A stretch of DNA of 64,000 bases from Natronoglycomyces albus (GCF_016925535.1 NZ_CP070496.1:1612001-1676000); one strand, 5' to 3'; positions 38,482 through 47,080 are shown, counted from the stretch's first letter. Made by a program: numbers and translations. Notes: a model not told the origin generated them from the letters alone.

Positions 38482-41235
38482 TTACTGGAAGACCGCCACT
38501 GTGCGCGGTGGCACGGTGAAGGTGCCAGACTCCGCCTCGTAGCTGGACTCTCGCACTCGTTCGTCCACCGAGTTGACCAGGACCGGATGCAGGGCCAATG
38601 AGGTGCCCGAAAGATCTGACACCGTCTCGGTTGCCTGATCGGGAGTGGCGTTGAAGACAACCACCACCGCGTCGCCGGGGGAATCGAGCCCGACGGTGTC
38701 GATGACCATGGTGATCACGCCGGGAGTTTCCTCTAGGCCCGATAGCGGGAAGGACACCCGGTCTTGCACGGCGTCCCCGGTTCCTAGGCTGAAAGCCTCC
38801 GCAGAGGTTGCGATTTCCAGCAGCTCCAGGTAGCGACCCTTGGTCAGCGCGATGTCCTCGCAGGTGGGGATCAGGGTCTCTAGGGCCAAAATCTCGGCCG
38901 CGTACGGCCAGTGGTGTTCGCTTGTCCACGCGGGTGGGAGACCGTTTCCAAAGCCGTTGCCGTCCGCGCAGTCCCAGCGGATCTGGTTAAACCAGTCGCC
39001 GGAGTCATAGGAGTCGCGATCGAGCGACTTGGACCGTAGCAGCTCACTTCCGGCGGTCACGAAGCCAGCGCCTTGGCTGAGCACCGCGGTTGAGAGGCTC
39101 AACACCTGCATTCGCGCTCTATCGGTGCCGTCGATGTCTCGATTGAGCTTGTGCGCTAGCGCGTCGAACAGGATTTCGTTGTCGTGTGCGTCAACGTAAT
39201 TGACCGCTTCGCCAGGGTCAGCGGTGTAACCGGCGCTGGATCCGCCATAGTCGATGTCGCGGCCGGAGGTGAGGTGCCCGTTGGAGGTCACGAACGTGTA
39301 GTCGGCCAGGTTGCCTACCAGCCCTAGCTTCGTCAGGTCGCCGTTGTGGCGCAGGGCGGCCAGTTGTGAGTCGGCGTCTCCATTGATCGGGTCGCCGTTG
39401 AAGTCCGTCCACTGCCCCGAACCGAAGCCTTGGACGCGGGGGTTCGCATCGAAGGGGCCTCCGCCTCGTACGCCGTCACGCATGCGGTCGTTGAACGTCG
39501 CGATTCCGGTACCCGCCATATTGTGTTGGGTGGCTTGCTCGAATCGGGCGTTGTTCGCCACTTCGCCGAAGTTCCATCCCTCCCCATAGAGCATCACGTC
39601 GTGGGCACCGATGGCGTCGAGCCGTTCGCGTATGTCCAGCATGTTTTGTTTGGGGTGATGACCCATAAGGTCGAATCGAAATCCGTCGATCTGATACTGA
39701 TCGGCCCACAGCTCCACGGAGTCCACGACGAACTTCCCAAACATCGCGTGTTCCGGTGCGGTGTTAGGGCAGCATGTGGAGTCGGTGACGTTTCCGGTCT
39801 CGTCTAGGCGGTGATAGTAGCCGGGAACGATGCGGTCGAACACCGACTTGTCGTGTATTCCCGCGCGGTGGGTGTGGTTGTAAACCACGTCGACGACCAC
39901 GCGCAAACCCATGTCGTTGAGGGCTTGCACCATCTGCCGGTACTCCAGTATTCGTTGCGGTCCATGCGGGTCGGTCGCATAGGAGCCCTCTGGAGTATCG
40001 AAGTGATGCGGGTCGTAACCCCAGTTGTAGGAGTCGGATTCGCGGACTTCGTCGATGCAAGCTTGTTGATCGGGACTGTCGGGCGCGAATGACGCTAGGT
40101 CGCAATCGGGTTGGGCCCAATCGGAACGCCGTTCGGGGATGGTGCCAATGTCGAATGTCGGTAGTAGGTGAACATGGGTCAGGCCCGCGTCCGATAGTTC
40201 TTGCAAGTGCCGCACGGCCTGCGAGCCGGACTCACTGAAGGCCGCATACGTTCCGCGCAGATCCTCGGCTATCGAGGCATCACCCGCTGAGAAGTCGCGG
40301 ACGTGGACCTCCCAAATGTGGGACTCGGCCAGTTCGACCGCTGCGGGCTTATTCGGGTTGTCCCAGCCGGACGGTTTGAGGTCCGGGGAGGCAAGGTCGA
40401 TGATTTGGCTGTGGGTGGAGTCCGCCGCCAGCGACACCGAATGCGGGTCGGTCACCGAGAACGTTTCGATCGCCTGGGTTTCGGGGTGCCATACCTCGAC
40501 GCCGAAGCGATAGAAGTGACCCTTCCAGCCCGGTTTGCCTTGGATCGACCAGATGCCGGTGGAGGGGTCATAGTCCATGCCACGGCGGGCTGCGGCGGCG
40601 TTGGTCTGGGCGTGTCGCTCCAACGTGACGTTTTTCGCCGTTGGGGCCCAAACGGAGAGTGTCGGAGTGTTGCCAGACCAAGTAAGACCAAGGCCGGCCT
40701 CAGCGGCGGACTCGGCGTACAGATCGTCGAGGACCCCGGGCAATTGCAGCCCGGTGGCCACCGTGATCTCGTGGCGGTCGCGATATTCCACGGCCACCAG
40801 TTGCCCGGTCAGGTCGCGTTTGATGGCGTCGGTGTCGCGGGAATCATCGACGGTGAAGGTCAGGTAGTCGGCCAAGTGCGGGAAGCGTGCTTGCAAGTGC
40901 GGAGCCATTTCCCCGGCATAGTGAAGGTCGATGGCTTCGTAATTGCCCGAGATGTCGTTGCCGTCGATGGAGATCGAACCATCCGGGCTCACTAGTAGTT
41001 GCCAGGTGTATTCCCAGCCTGCTCCCAGATCCCAGGCGATGGTGCGTTCGTCGAGCCAGTGGGCGCGTTGTTCGTCGATGGCGACTTTGGGGTTGGCGGA
41101 GGCTTGGGCGGTCGCCAAGGTGATGCTGGAGGTGATGGTGATGGCCAGCAGTGCTGTCAGGGCCGCCGCGAGGTAGGCGCGCGGGCGGCGGGTTAGTCGA
41201 GTGAGTCGAGGAGGGCTGGAAGTGGGGGGATGCAT
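38482..41235 (-). CDS. Secreted pullulanase-type alpha-glucan debranching enzyme (GH13)
   Basis: Hydrolyses alpha-1,6 branches in pullulan or starch-like glucans outside the cell. The ATG at 41235 (GGGAG site) gives 917 residues with a signal peptide: basic region (RLTRLTRRPR), hydrophobic core (LAAALTALLAITI), cleavage near AQASA. A starch-binding-like N-terminal domain and a CBM48-like domain (LSVWAPTAKNVTL near 205) precede the GH13 barrel: YNWGYDPHHF, DVVYNHT, DGFRFDLMGHH (nucleophile Asp), YGEGWNFGE (acid/base Glu) and VDAHDNEILFDAL. The C-terminus resembles the DUF3372 end of pullulanases. Divergent regulators are not adjacent. Confidence 0.93.
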   Translation of the reverse strand: MHPPTSSPPRLTRLTRRPRAYLAAALTALLAITITSSITLATAQASANPKVAIDEQRAHWLDERTIAWDLGAGWEYTWQLLVSPDGSISIDGNDISGNYEAIDLHYAGEMAPHLQARFPHLADYLTFTVDDSRDTDAIKRDLTGQLVAVEYRDRHEITVATGLQLPGVLDDLYAESAAEAGLGLTWSGNTPTLSVWAPTAKNVTLERHAQTNAAAARRGMDYDPSTGIWSIQGKPGWKGHFYRFGVEVWHPETQAIETFSVTDPHSVSLAADSTHSQIIDLASPDLKPSGWDNPNKPAAVELAESHIWEVHVRDFSAGDASIAEDLRGTYAAFSESGSQAVRHLQELSDAGLTHVHLLPTFDIGTIPERRSDWAQPDCDLASFAPDSPDQQACIDEVRESDSYNWGYDPHHFDTPEGSYATDPHGPQRILEYRQMVQALNDMGLRVVVDVVYNHTHRAGIHDKSVFDRIVPGYYHRLDETGNVTDSTCCPNTAPEHAMFGKFVVDSVELWADQYQIDGFRFDLMGHHPKQNMLDIRERLDAIGAHDVMLYGEGWNFGEVANNARFEQATQHNMAGTGIATFNDRMRDGVRGGGPFDANPRVQGFGSGQWTDFNGDPINGDADSQLAALRHNGDLTKLGLVGNLADYTFVTSNGHLTSGRDIDYGGSSAGYTADPGEAVNYVDAHDNEILFDALAHKLNRDIDGTDRARMQVLSLSTAVLSQGAGFVTAGSELLRSKSLDRDSYDSGDWFNQIRWDCADGNGFGNGLPPAWTSEHHWPYAAEILALETLIPTCEDIALTKGRYLELLEIATSAEAFSLGTGDAVQDRVSFPLSGLEETPGVITMVIDTVGLDSPGDAVVVVFNATPDQATETVSDLSGTSLALHPVLVNSVDERVRESSYEAESGTFTVPPRTVAVFQ

Positions 41236-41341
41236 ACGGAACTCCCTGCGCGGAGGTGGATTGCTGTGCGCGGAGACGGTTTGCGCCAACCGCCCCGGCA
41301 TTCGTCCAGTGGGTTCTCTTCACTGCTTGTATCGACATGCA

Positions 41342-41398
41342 GCGATATAGCAAGAATCTACTGTTTCCGTAATGTTTCCACAAGATTACGCAAGAACT
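41342..41398 (-). promoter_or_regulatory. AT-rich promoter/operator region of the pullulanase gene
   Basis: The region upstream of the signal-peptide start has CAAGAA-type half sites (41351-41356 and 41391-41396), a CAAGATTACGCAAG stretch (41381-41394) and two GTTTCC repeats. Spaced CAAG/CTTG half sites recall LacI/MalR-type operators of maltodextrin genes. This is by eye and speculative. Confidence 0.3.
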
Positions 41399-41418
41399 TT
41401 CTCATCCAGGCACAGTTA

Positions 41419-41440
41419 AGCCCCACGCATAGGTGGGGCT
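41419..41440 (-). terminator. Hairpin after the XRE/DUF397 pair
   Basis: An eight-base-pair stem (AGCCCCAC with GTGGGGCT) with a six-base loop, 33 bases beyond the DUF397 stop on the minus strand. Likely terminator, no U-tract. Confidence 0.6.
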
Positions 41441-41472
41441 GGCTGCTTCAGTCTGAAGTCTAGTTCGGCGGC

Positions 41473-41652
41473 CTAGCTGTAGTCAGCGGCACGCAGCAGG
41501 CTAGTGAAGTCGGCGGTGACCAGGTTGAAAATGGGGGAGTTGTCTCCGAGTTTGGAGTCACGGACCTGCATCTGGTCGCAGTGGACCCGAGCCTCGAGAC
41601 ACGAACTCTGGGAGGCATTGTGGCTGGACTTACGCCTCGTGTTGGTTGGCAT
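41473..41652 (-). CDS. DUF397 small protein
   Basis: 59 residues (MPTNTRRKSSHNASQSSCLE, then the VRDSK motif, ending FTSLLRAADYS). The RKSS, SCLEA and VRDSK elements with a hydrophobic C-terminal helix are diagnostic of DUF397. In actinobacteria, DUF397 genes directly follow XRE/DUF5753 regulators and are thought to act with them, as antitoxin-like or anti-repressor partners. Here its start overlaps the regulator's 3' end by 23 bases, so the two are coupled. Confidence 0.88.
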   Translation of the reverse strand: MPTNTRRKSSHNASQSSCLEARVHCDQMQVRDSKLGDNSPIFNLVTADFTSLLRAADYS

Positions 41653-42463
41653 TTAGATATTCCTCTAGCTCAACACTCATAGCCAAGGTGGCATTGAATG
41701 TTTTACGGTATTGCTCAAGACGTGATGGCGATTCGTAGTACTGTGATCCCGCCAAGCTTTCTGTATACACAACTTGAAAGTTGCTCGTTTGGTCTAGGGT
41801 CATGATCGAGTAGGAGCCATCCATTGATGGATGTATTCCTTGTCTTATGGCAAGGATGTAAATCCCTATGTTGTCTTCTTTATTAAGTTCAACAAGATGC
41901 GCAACCTGGAATTTCTTTATCGAAGTCCCATCCAATCTTGTTAGGCAAGTGTCGTTGAGAATCATCCGGATCGATGGTGGTTGACCGCAGGTCTTGTTGA
42001 ATGTTGCATCCTGGCGCTTTAGCTTCGACAGCCTTGACTTTTCCGCAATTTCAGATGTGGCCGTTTGGTCCTGTTCGCTTATCGCATCCATATAGGATGG
42101 TATTTGGAACAATCCGTGAATGAGCTCGGATTGATACATATCAATGGCCGACATTTCATGCTCCATGGTAATTAGCCACGATGGAACTCCACTGTGCTCA
42201 CGAGCCAATCCAGATGCTCGCGAGCTACTGATATCAGCAAGATGCTTCATCTCGTAGGCCAGTTGTTCACCTCCATCAAGAAGCATGACCCAACCGAGAA
42301 TACGTGCAGGGTCGTATCTGTCATTGGCGCCACTGAGATGTCGGCTAAGTGTGTCCTTGTTTGTCCCTAGGATCTCTGCGGCCTCACGAATACTCCAGCC
42401 ATTTTTCTCGATGAGACGTTGGAGAGTGCGGCCAATGCGCCATCGGACAAATCGCGAATTCAT
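41630..42463 (-). CDS. XRE-family regulator with DUF5753 domain
   Basis: 277 residues. The N-terminal helix-turn-helix (residues about 8-60: IGRTLQRLIEKNGWSIREAA, then TNKDTLSRHLSG) is followed by a DUF5753 domain with the typical YQSELIHGLFQIPSYMDAI segment near 110 and a VLNxTCLTRL-like stretch (RMILNDTCLTRL). Paired with DUF397 (overlap). Codon use and base composition are more AT-rich than the surrounding core genes, suggesting transfer. It is divergent from the five small genes at 42,790-44,284 and may control them. Confidence 0.88.
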   Translation of the reverse strand: MNSRFVRWRIGRTLQRLIEKNGWSIREAAEILGTNKDTLSRHLSGANDRYDPARILGWVMLLDGGEQLAYEMKHLADISSSRASGLAREHSGVPSWLITMEHEMSAIDMYQSELIHGLFQIPSYMDAISEQDQTATSEIAEKSRLSKLKRQDATFNKTCGQPPSIRMILNDTCLTRLDGTSIKKFQVAHLVELNKEDNIGIYILAIRQGIHPSMDGSYSIMTLDQTSNFQVVYTESLAGSQYYESPSRLEQYRKTFNATLAMSVELEEYLNANQHEA

Positions 42464-42789
42464 CCTTACATGGTGTCACATGTATCACTCTGTTTGTCAA
42501 CCGCAAAATGCATCTCATTTCTGTGTCTCGACAAAGTGTCTCGCTGACGCCCACAAAAGTGAGACGTCCCGTGAGACACCGTTGTACGCCATGATTTGCA
42601 GTCTCACAACTCACCCTATCCAGCTGCCTTGACCTGCGTTTATGTTGTGTTTAGCTGGCCTGACCGCGGTGCTTGAGTCCCATATTGGGCACCGTGCCGG
42701 GGCGCAGGAATGGCACAGAAATGTACGAAGGTCCCGCATTCGGTTTTCCCTGCGCCCCGCTTTTCATTTCTATTGAACAGGGGAATCCA
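42464..42789. promoter_or_regulatory. Divergent promoter region of XRE gene and five-gene cluster
   Basis: Just before the XRE start is ACATGGTGTCACATGT (42468-42483), a direct repeat of ACATG with a palindromic ACATGT, a possible operator. For the rightward genes, TTGACC (42629-42634) with a weak TAGCTG 17 bases later is flanked by CCAGCT and AGCTGG arms. No gene is confidently seen, although the first rightward frame could start earlier (ATG 42721). Confidence 0.35.
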
Positions 42790-43110
42790 TTGGCTACATC
42801 CGGACCGACGAAAACTCGTCATCGCGACATTGTTCTCGGAAAGTTGTCACTGAGATTGCTCTCCAAATACGGAGTACAGCTCGTGGAAGTTCGTCTTCTC
42901 GACAAGGCCCGTACATTCCCGCTCGCGGCACTCATTGAAAGGGCAGGGACTACTCAACCACGCATGAGCGCCGACCGATTGCCGCAATGGTGGACCGGCA
43001 CCCCAGACAACATCGCCGCCCTTCTCAGCGCGGCGGCCGCGTTCTGGCAAGACACCAACAAATCACGGTCCCCCGCAGTGGGCCACCAGCGAGAAGGGGG
43101 CTCGCAGTGA
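42790..43110 (+). CDS. Unknown small protein, gene 1 of XRE-linked cluster
   Basis: 106 residues if it starts at TTG 42790, which has a good AGGGGA site; in-frame ATG 42721 and an earlier start exist but lack a site. The sequence has a helical middle (GKLSLRLLSKYGVQLVEVRL) and a Trp-rich segment (LPQWWTGTPDNIAALL), with a Gln/Gly-rich end. I do not recognise a family. The stop overlaps the GTG of gene 2. Confidence 0.6.
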   Translation: MATSGPTKTRHRDIVLGKLSLRLLSKYGVQLVEVRLLDKARTFPLAALIERAGTTQPRMSADRLPQWWTGTPDNIAALLSAAAAFWQDTNKSRSPAVGHQREGGSQ

Positions 43111-43379
43111 CTGGACAATGCCAAGAGATCACCGTGGGGATGTTCGAGTTCGACGGCCGAAAAATTGCCGTATCGGTGCGATCCGGGGACCTGGCAGGCA
43201 CGGCACGTCTGACCTATCGAGACAACAGCGACGGGTGCGAGCTGGGCACCGTTGGAGGACTGGACCGGAACCAACCGCAACTGTGGACGCGATGGCTCAT
43301 GCCTCGATCTAGCCGAGAGGCCATCGTCAAGCACACCATCGATATCTGGACGACCGCATTTACCGGGGAGACATCATGA
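43107..43379 (+). CDS. Unknown small protein, gene 2 of XRE-linked cluster
   Basis: 90 residues from GTG 43107, which overlaps the previous stop (GTGA). A beta-rich start (EITVGMFEFDGRKIAVSVR) and a C-terminal helix (SREAIVKHTIDIWTTAF) are visible. No recognised family. Four-base overlaps on both sides make this a translationally coupled operon. Confidence 0.6.
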   Translation: MTGQCQEITVGMFEFDGRKIAVSVRSGDLAGTARLTYRDNSDGCELGTVGGLDRNQPQLWTRWLMPRSSREAIVKHTIDIWTTAFTGETS

Positions 43380-43768
43380 GCACCACCATCACCACCCGGA
43401 CCAAGCCGCTCCACTGCGAGAGTGACTCGGTCCGGCAGCTGGAGACACTGCGCGACCACATCACGGTCAGCCGCGCGAGCCATTCTCTGCTCGCACAATG
43501 TGCGGGCCGAACCGTGCGGTTTCGTACCCGGCCGGGAGCCTTCGTCACTTCGGTCGACATTCTCACTGAAACAGGGGAGTTTAACCAGTTGGGTAACATC
43601 ACCAACCTTCACAAGCGCCCATACTTGACGTTCTCCAAACGGTCAAGCGTGGTCGTGCTCAGCTCGCAGGATCGACTCGCCCTGCGCGCCACCGCAATCG
43701 CGTTTTGGTGCGCGGTGCAGGAGTTCAGCGCTGAGATTCGGTCCGAGTCGCAGGTGGCCGGTTCATGA
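43376..43768 (+). CDS. Unknown small protein, gene 3 of XRE-linked cluster
   Basis: 130 residues. The middle reads VRFRTRPGAFVTSVDILT and then SKRSSVVVLSSQDRLALRA, ending in a helix (IAFWCAVQEFSAEIR). Like gene 2, it combines a strand-rich core with a C-terminal amphipathic helix containing Trp, so the genes might be distant paralogues; this is inference. No family recognised. Overlaps both neighbours by four bases. Confidence 0.6.
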   Translation: MSTTITTRTKPLHCESDSVRQLETLRDHITVSRASHSLLAQCAGRTVRFRTRPGAFVTSVDILTETGEFNQLGNITNLHKRPYLTFSKRSSVVVLSSQDRLALRATAIAFWCAVQEFSAEIRSESQVAGS

Positions 43769-44142
43769 GTATCCGCCACTGGCTGCGGCGAAAACAGCGA
43801 CTCCGTGGCCCCGTGGGACTGGGAGAGTGGGACCTCATCGGTCGACGCATGAGCGCCACAGCCGAGGGGGCCCACCGGCTGCGCGTCTATATCCACCCAC
43901 CCGCTAGCGAGCGGCTGCTGCTAGTGGTCCTCAGTAGAGGAATTGACCGGCAATGGCGGCCCCACTGGCACCCAGGTCGATTCTTGGGGCTAGACGCTTT
44001 GTCCCAAAAGGAGATCACGGATCGCGCTTTGGCACTTCGCGATGCCTACCTCACCGGAACGCCAGTGCGTTCAGGTCTTGACCTTCGGCCCTCACCCATC
44101 GTCCAAGAACGGCTGGAAGAGCAGTCCCGTGACCACTATTGA
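43765..44142 (+). CDS. Unknown small basic protein, gene 4 of XRE-linked cluster
   Basis: 125 residues with a basic start (SIRHWLRRKQRLRGP), a strand-rich core (RLRVYIHPPASERLLLVVLS, then HWHPGRFLGLDALSQ), and a helical end. Family unknown. Its 3' end overlaps the start of the fifth frame by 14 bases. Confidence 0.6.
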   Translation: MSIRHWLRRKQRLRGPVGLGEWDLIGRRMSATAEGAHRLRVYIHPPASERLLLVVLSRGIDRQWRPHWHPGRFLGLDALSQKEITDRALALRDAYLTGTPVRSGLDLRPSPIVQERLEEQSRDHY

Positions 44143-44284
44143 GCCGCTACCGTTTCTCCTCGCGGGCTTCGTAATCCTGTCCGCCGCTCTACTGGCCTCA
44201 CCTCTGTACAGGTGGAAAGCCAAACAAGCCATCATCGCGCTAATCGCCGTGACCGTGCTCGCAGTGATCTACTTCGAGTCCTAA
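44129..44284 (+). CDS. Small two-helix membrane protein, gene 5 of XRE-linked cluster
   Basis: 51 residues from GTG 44129. It consists of two hydrophobic stretches (PFLLAGFVILSAALLASP and AIIALIAVTVLAVIYF) joined by a basic loop (LYRWKAKQ). It overlaps gene 4 by 14 bases. The shape recalls small membrane effectors or toxins, but this is only structural resemblance. The operon terminator follows 83 bases later. Confidence 0.6.
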   Translation: MTTIEPLPFLLAGFVILSAALLASPLYRWKAKQAIIALIAVTVLAVIYFES

Positions 44285-44604
44285 CCAGCGCTGTTAGCAC
44301 GCCAGATACGCCCGGAACCGGTGCCCTGATGGCACTCTGGTGATGACATTGACCCGACAAACAGCGCAGGCCCTCCGATAGCGGCCAATGCCGGAGGGCC
44401 TTTCGTATGTCTAGACCTCTGAGATATGGCGCAGGAGCCGTGAGGAGCCTCCGGCTCGGGTTGCGAGCAGCTCGCTGGTGAGTTTCCTCGCCCAGGGGCG
44501 GTATTGGAATCGCTCGGGCGGAGCCGAGCTGTTGCAACAGGCCACGGCTGTCTCGGTATCGAGTAGGGGTCAGCAGCGTGCGGCCTGAGTAGGCGGCTGC
44601 CCGG
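44285..44604. other. Gap between the five-gene cluster and the Nudix gene
   Basis: Only the terminator at 44368-44404 is seen. Weak frames on the minus strand lack ribosome sites. Confidence 0.5.
44368..44404 (+). terminator. Terminator of the XRE-linked five-gene cluster
   Basis: A ten-base-pair stem (AGGCCCTCCG with CGGAGGGCCT), loop of about 14 bases, followed by TTTCG. Confidence 0.8.
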
Positions 44605-45093
44605 TCATCGAATTGGGTAGCCGTTTTCCAGCTCCACGAGAGCATTGGTTGCCTGGGCTGACAGGGTGGCTTCGATGCGCCGGGCGACGAGCGGTCGCAT
44701 CCGTTCGCGCGCCTGCTCAATGGTGCACCACTGCCAGCTGCGCAGCTCCTGAGTCGCTAGCGCAATGCCGGAGGCTTGTTCCTTGGTGAGGTGTCCGCCG
44801 TTATAAACGAAAATGAGGCCCTCGGTGCTCCCCTCGACTGGTGGACAGTCGACGGCCAGCAGCCTACCGGTCTGTATCACCAAACCCAGCTCTTCTTTGA
44901 CCTCGCGCGCGGCCGCATCACGGGGTGATTCGTTGAGTTCCACCGCGCCGCCAGGTACCTCCCACACGTCCTTGTAAGTCGGCTCGACTAGCAAGACACG
45001 GCCCACGCCATCAGTGAACATGGCTAAGGAGGCCGAGCGCTTGCGAGGAATACCCTTCAGGTAGTCAGTGGTCGAAAGCGAAGCGTGAGACAT
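44605..45093 (-). CDS. Nudix hydrolase
   Basis: 162 residues. The Nudix box is complete: Gly49, Glu55, then REVKEELGL at residues 63-71, matching GX5EX7REUXEEXGU. Before it lies VWEVPGG, and the C-terminal half has LRSWQWCTIEQA, typical of ADP-ribose or nucleotide pyrophosphatase-like members. The substrate is not predictable. It is monocistronic on the minus strand. Confidence 0.9.
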   Translation of the reverse strand: MSHASLSTTDYLKGIPRKRSASLAMFTDGVGRVLLVEPTYKDVWEVPGGAVELNESPRDAAAREVKEELGLVIQTGRLLAVDCPPVEGSTEGLIFVYNGGHLTKEQASGIALATQELRSWQWCTIEQARERMRPLVARRIEATLSAQATNALVELENGYPIR

Positions 45094-45188
45094 CCTTCGA
45101 ACCTAGCAACGCTCAGTGGGTTATCGACGGTTGTGAGTCGGCCATCCAGTGCCTTTGTTGACTCTCGGCCCCACCCAGCCGAGGCGCT

Positions 45189-45755
45189 TTAGCCGTGACG
45201 AGGCCACACCTCGGTGTCCAGGAAGGATTCGACGGCCTTCACTACTTGTGACAGGGCCATGGCCGAGTCGGCCAAGGGCCGCCCGCGCAAGAACATGCCA
45301 TGGTCTGCTCCTTTGACCTCGCAGATGAAAGAGGTGAGGCTCTTGGCCAGCTCCGGCTTCCAGTACGGGTCGTCACTCCCGCCCACCAACAGGAACGGGG
45401 CGGCCGAGCGGCGCATCGCCTGCACAACCGGGTAGTGGTGCAGCAGCGGAGTGAACCAAATGGCGGGCAGGCCCGCCGACGCCGCGACCCCGGCCGCGGC
45501 CGTACCGACGGCTTTGCCGATCAAGAGCGGCGGGTCATCGGTTTCGATCTTGTTGAGGATCTTCGTGACCTCATCGCTCACCCAGTCAACCATGCGCTGC
45601 GGATCTTCGGTCAGATTCGAGGGCGGACTCCAGGTGACCGGGAACGTGCGCACTCCGCGCGACTGCACTGCCACGTGCGAAAACATCAGCAAGGGACCTT
45701 GAACGCCATAGTTGCGCCCGGGGAGCAAAATGGCGGCGCGTCGACGGGGAGACAT
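45189..45755 (-). CDS. Alpha/beta-hydrolase-fold protein lacking the nucleophile Ser
   Basis: 188 residues from ATG 45755 (TAGGAGCC site); a longer frame exists but has no site. The start AAILLPGRNYG is an oxyanion-type strand. At the nucleophile elbow the sequence is IGKAVGT at residues 79-85, where related proteins have GKSLG: Ala82 replaces the Ser. The later acid and base positions are kept (GGSDDPYW near 130, GADHGMF near 155). It is probably catalytically inactive, or a binding or regulatory protein. Confidence 0.75.
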   Translation of the reverse strand: MSPRRRAAILLPGRNYGVQGPLLMFSHVAVQSRGVRTFPVTWSPPSNLTEDPQRMVDWVSDEVTKILNKIETDDPPLLIGKAVGTAAAGVAASAGLPAIWFTPLLHHYPVVQAMRRSAAPFLLVGGSDDPYWKPELAKSLTSFICEVKGADHGMFLRGRPLADSAMALSQVVKAVESFLDTEVWPRHG

Positions 45756-45851
45756 GGCTCCTACCTTAAGCGGCAAACAAAGAGCCGGTAAAACAGTGCG
45801 CTCTCCTTTTCAGAAGCACACACCGGGACCGGCCAGGGTTCGGTATGGGAG

Positions 45852-45883
45852 CGCCGGGCAGCTACGGGGGGAACTGCCCGGCG
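45852..45883. repeat. Hairpin upstream of moxR
   Basis: A perfect ten-base-pair stem (CGCCGGGCAG arm) with a 12-base G-rich loop, in the 302-base gap between the hydrolase-fold gene and moxR. No U-tract. It may be a leader structure or a terminator for upstream transcription. Nothing else is supported in this gap apart from the presumed moxR promoter. Confidence 0.5.
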
Positions 45884-46057
45884 TGTGCATTATCATACCG
45901 GTCGCACTTTATGCGCAGTCAACCCGCACGTGCATGATGTTTGATCGGTTTTTGCCCTCGTGGGTGTGCCTCGGGTCGAGCCTGGGAGCCCGGCGAGCCT
46001 AGAAAACGGCAGCTACTATCGAGTGAGCCGTTCACACCAGGTACGTATGGAGCCGTC

Positions 46058-47080
46058 ATGGATTCCGCTAAGGACTCAAACCCCACCTCGACCCCCGCCG
46101 AGAATGCCGCGAAACTCGAAAAGGCATTGTTCGAGATCAAGCGGGTGATCGTCGGCCAAGATGAACTGGTTGAACACATGTTCGCGGCCTTCCTCGCCCG
46201 CGGGCACTGTCTAATCGAGGGAGTCCCTGGCGTCGCCAAGACCCTGGCGGTGGAGACGATGGCCAAAGTCGTCGGCTGCTCCTTTCAACGCATCCAGTTC
46301 ACTCCCGACCTGGTTCCCTCCGACATCATCGGCACCCGCATTTACCGGGCATCCTCGGAGACGTTCGACATCGAGCTAGGCCCGGTGCAAGCGAACTTCG
46401 TCCTCGCCGATGAGATCAACCGCGCCCCGGCCAAAGTCCAGTCCGCGATGTTGGAGGTCATGGCCGAGCAGAAAGTCTCCATCGGTGGTGAAACTTTCCG
46501 GGTGCCGCAGCCGTTTCTCGTCATGGCCACCCAAAACCCCATTGAGCAAGAGGGCGTGTATCCGTTGCCCGAGGCGCAGCGCGACCGGTTCTTGTTCAAG
46601 GTGCTCGTCGACTATCCAACGGATGCCGAAGAGCGTGAGATCGTCTACCGGATGGGAATCTCCACCCCCGAGCCCGAACAAATCCTCTCCACCGAGGAGA
46701 TGCTCAGTCTGCAGCGCGCCGCAGATGACGTCTTTATCCATAACGCCTTGGTCGACTACGCGGTGCGCATCGTCATGGCCACCCGCAAGCCCGCCGAAGC
46801 TGGGCTACCTGGCCTGGCGCAGCACATCCAGTACGGGGCGAGCCCGCGCGCGTCACTGGGCCTGATCCGCGCCACCCGCGCTATCGCCTTGCTGCGCGGC
46901 CGCGACTATGCCCTTCCGCAAGACTTGGAGGCCATCGCCGCCGATGTGTTGCGACACCGCCTCGTGCTCTCCTATGACGCCATTGCCGATGGGGTCTCAC
47001 CTGAGCAAATCTTGCGCCAGTTGTTGAGCGCCATTCCGGCCCCGACCGTGACGCCGCGCCAGGGGGCGCAGCCACAGTAA
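46058..47080 (+). CDS. MoxR-type AAA+ ATPase
   Basis: 340 residues from ATG 46058 (GGAG site); the frame remains open upstream without a family-like sequence. Walker A is GVPGVAKT at 55-62, Walker B FVLADEINRAP near 112, sensor 1 in MATQNPIEQEG near 158, and an arginine finger in LPEAQRDRF. MoxR proteins act as chaperone-like ATPases with the DUF58 and VWA proteins encoded next. The order matches Rv1479-Rv1481 of M. tuberculosis. Confidence 0.93.
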   Translation: MDSAKDSNPTSTPAENAAKLEKALFEIKRVIVGQDELVEHMFAAFLARGHCLIEGVPGVAKTLAVETMAKVVGCSFQRIQFTPDLVPSDIIGTRIYRASSETFDIELGPVQANFVLADEINRAPAKVQSAMLEVMAEQKVSIGGETFRVPQPFLVMATQNPIEQEGVYPLPEAQRDRFLFKVLVDYPTDAEEREIVYRMGISTPEPEQILSTEEMLSLQRAADDVFIHNALVDYAVRIVMATRKPAEAGLPGLAQHIQYGASPRASLGLIRATRAIALLRGRDYALPQDLEAIAADVLRHRLVLSYDAIADGVSPEQILRQLLSAIPAPTVTPRQGAQPQ

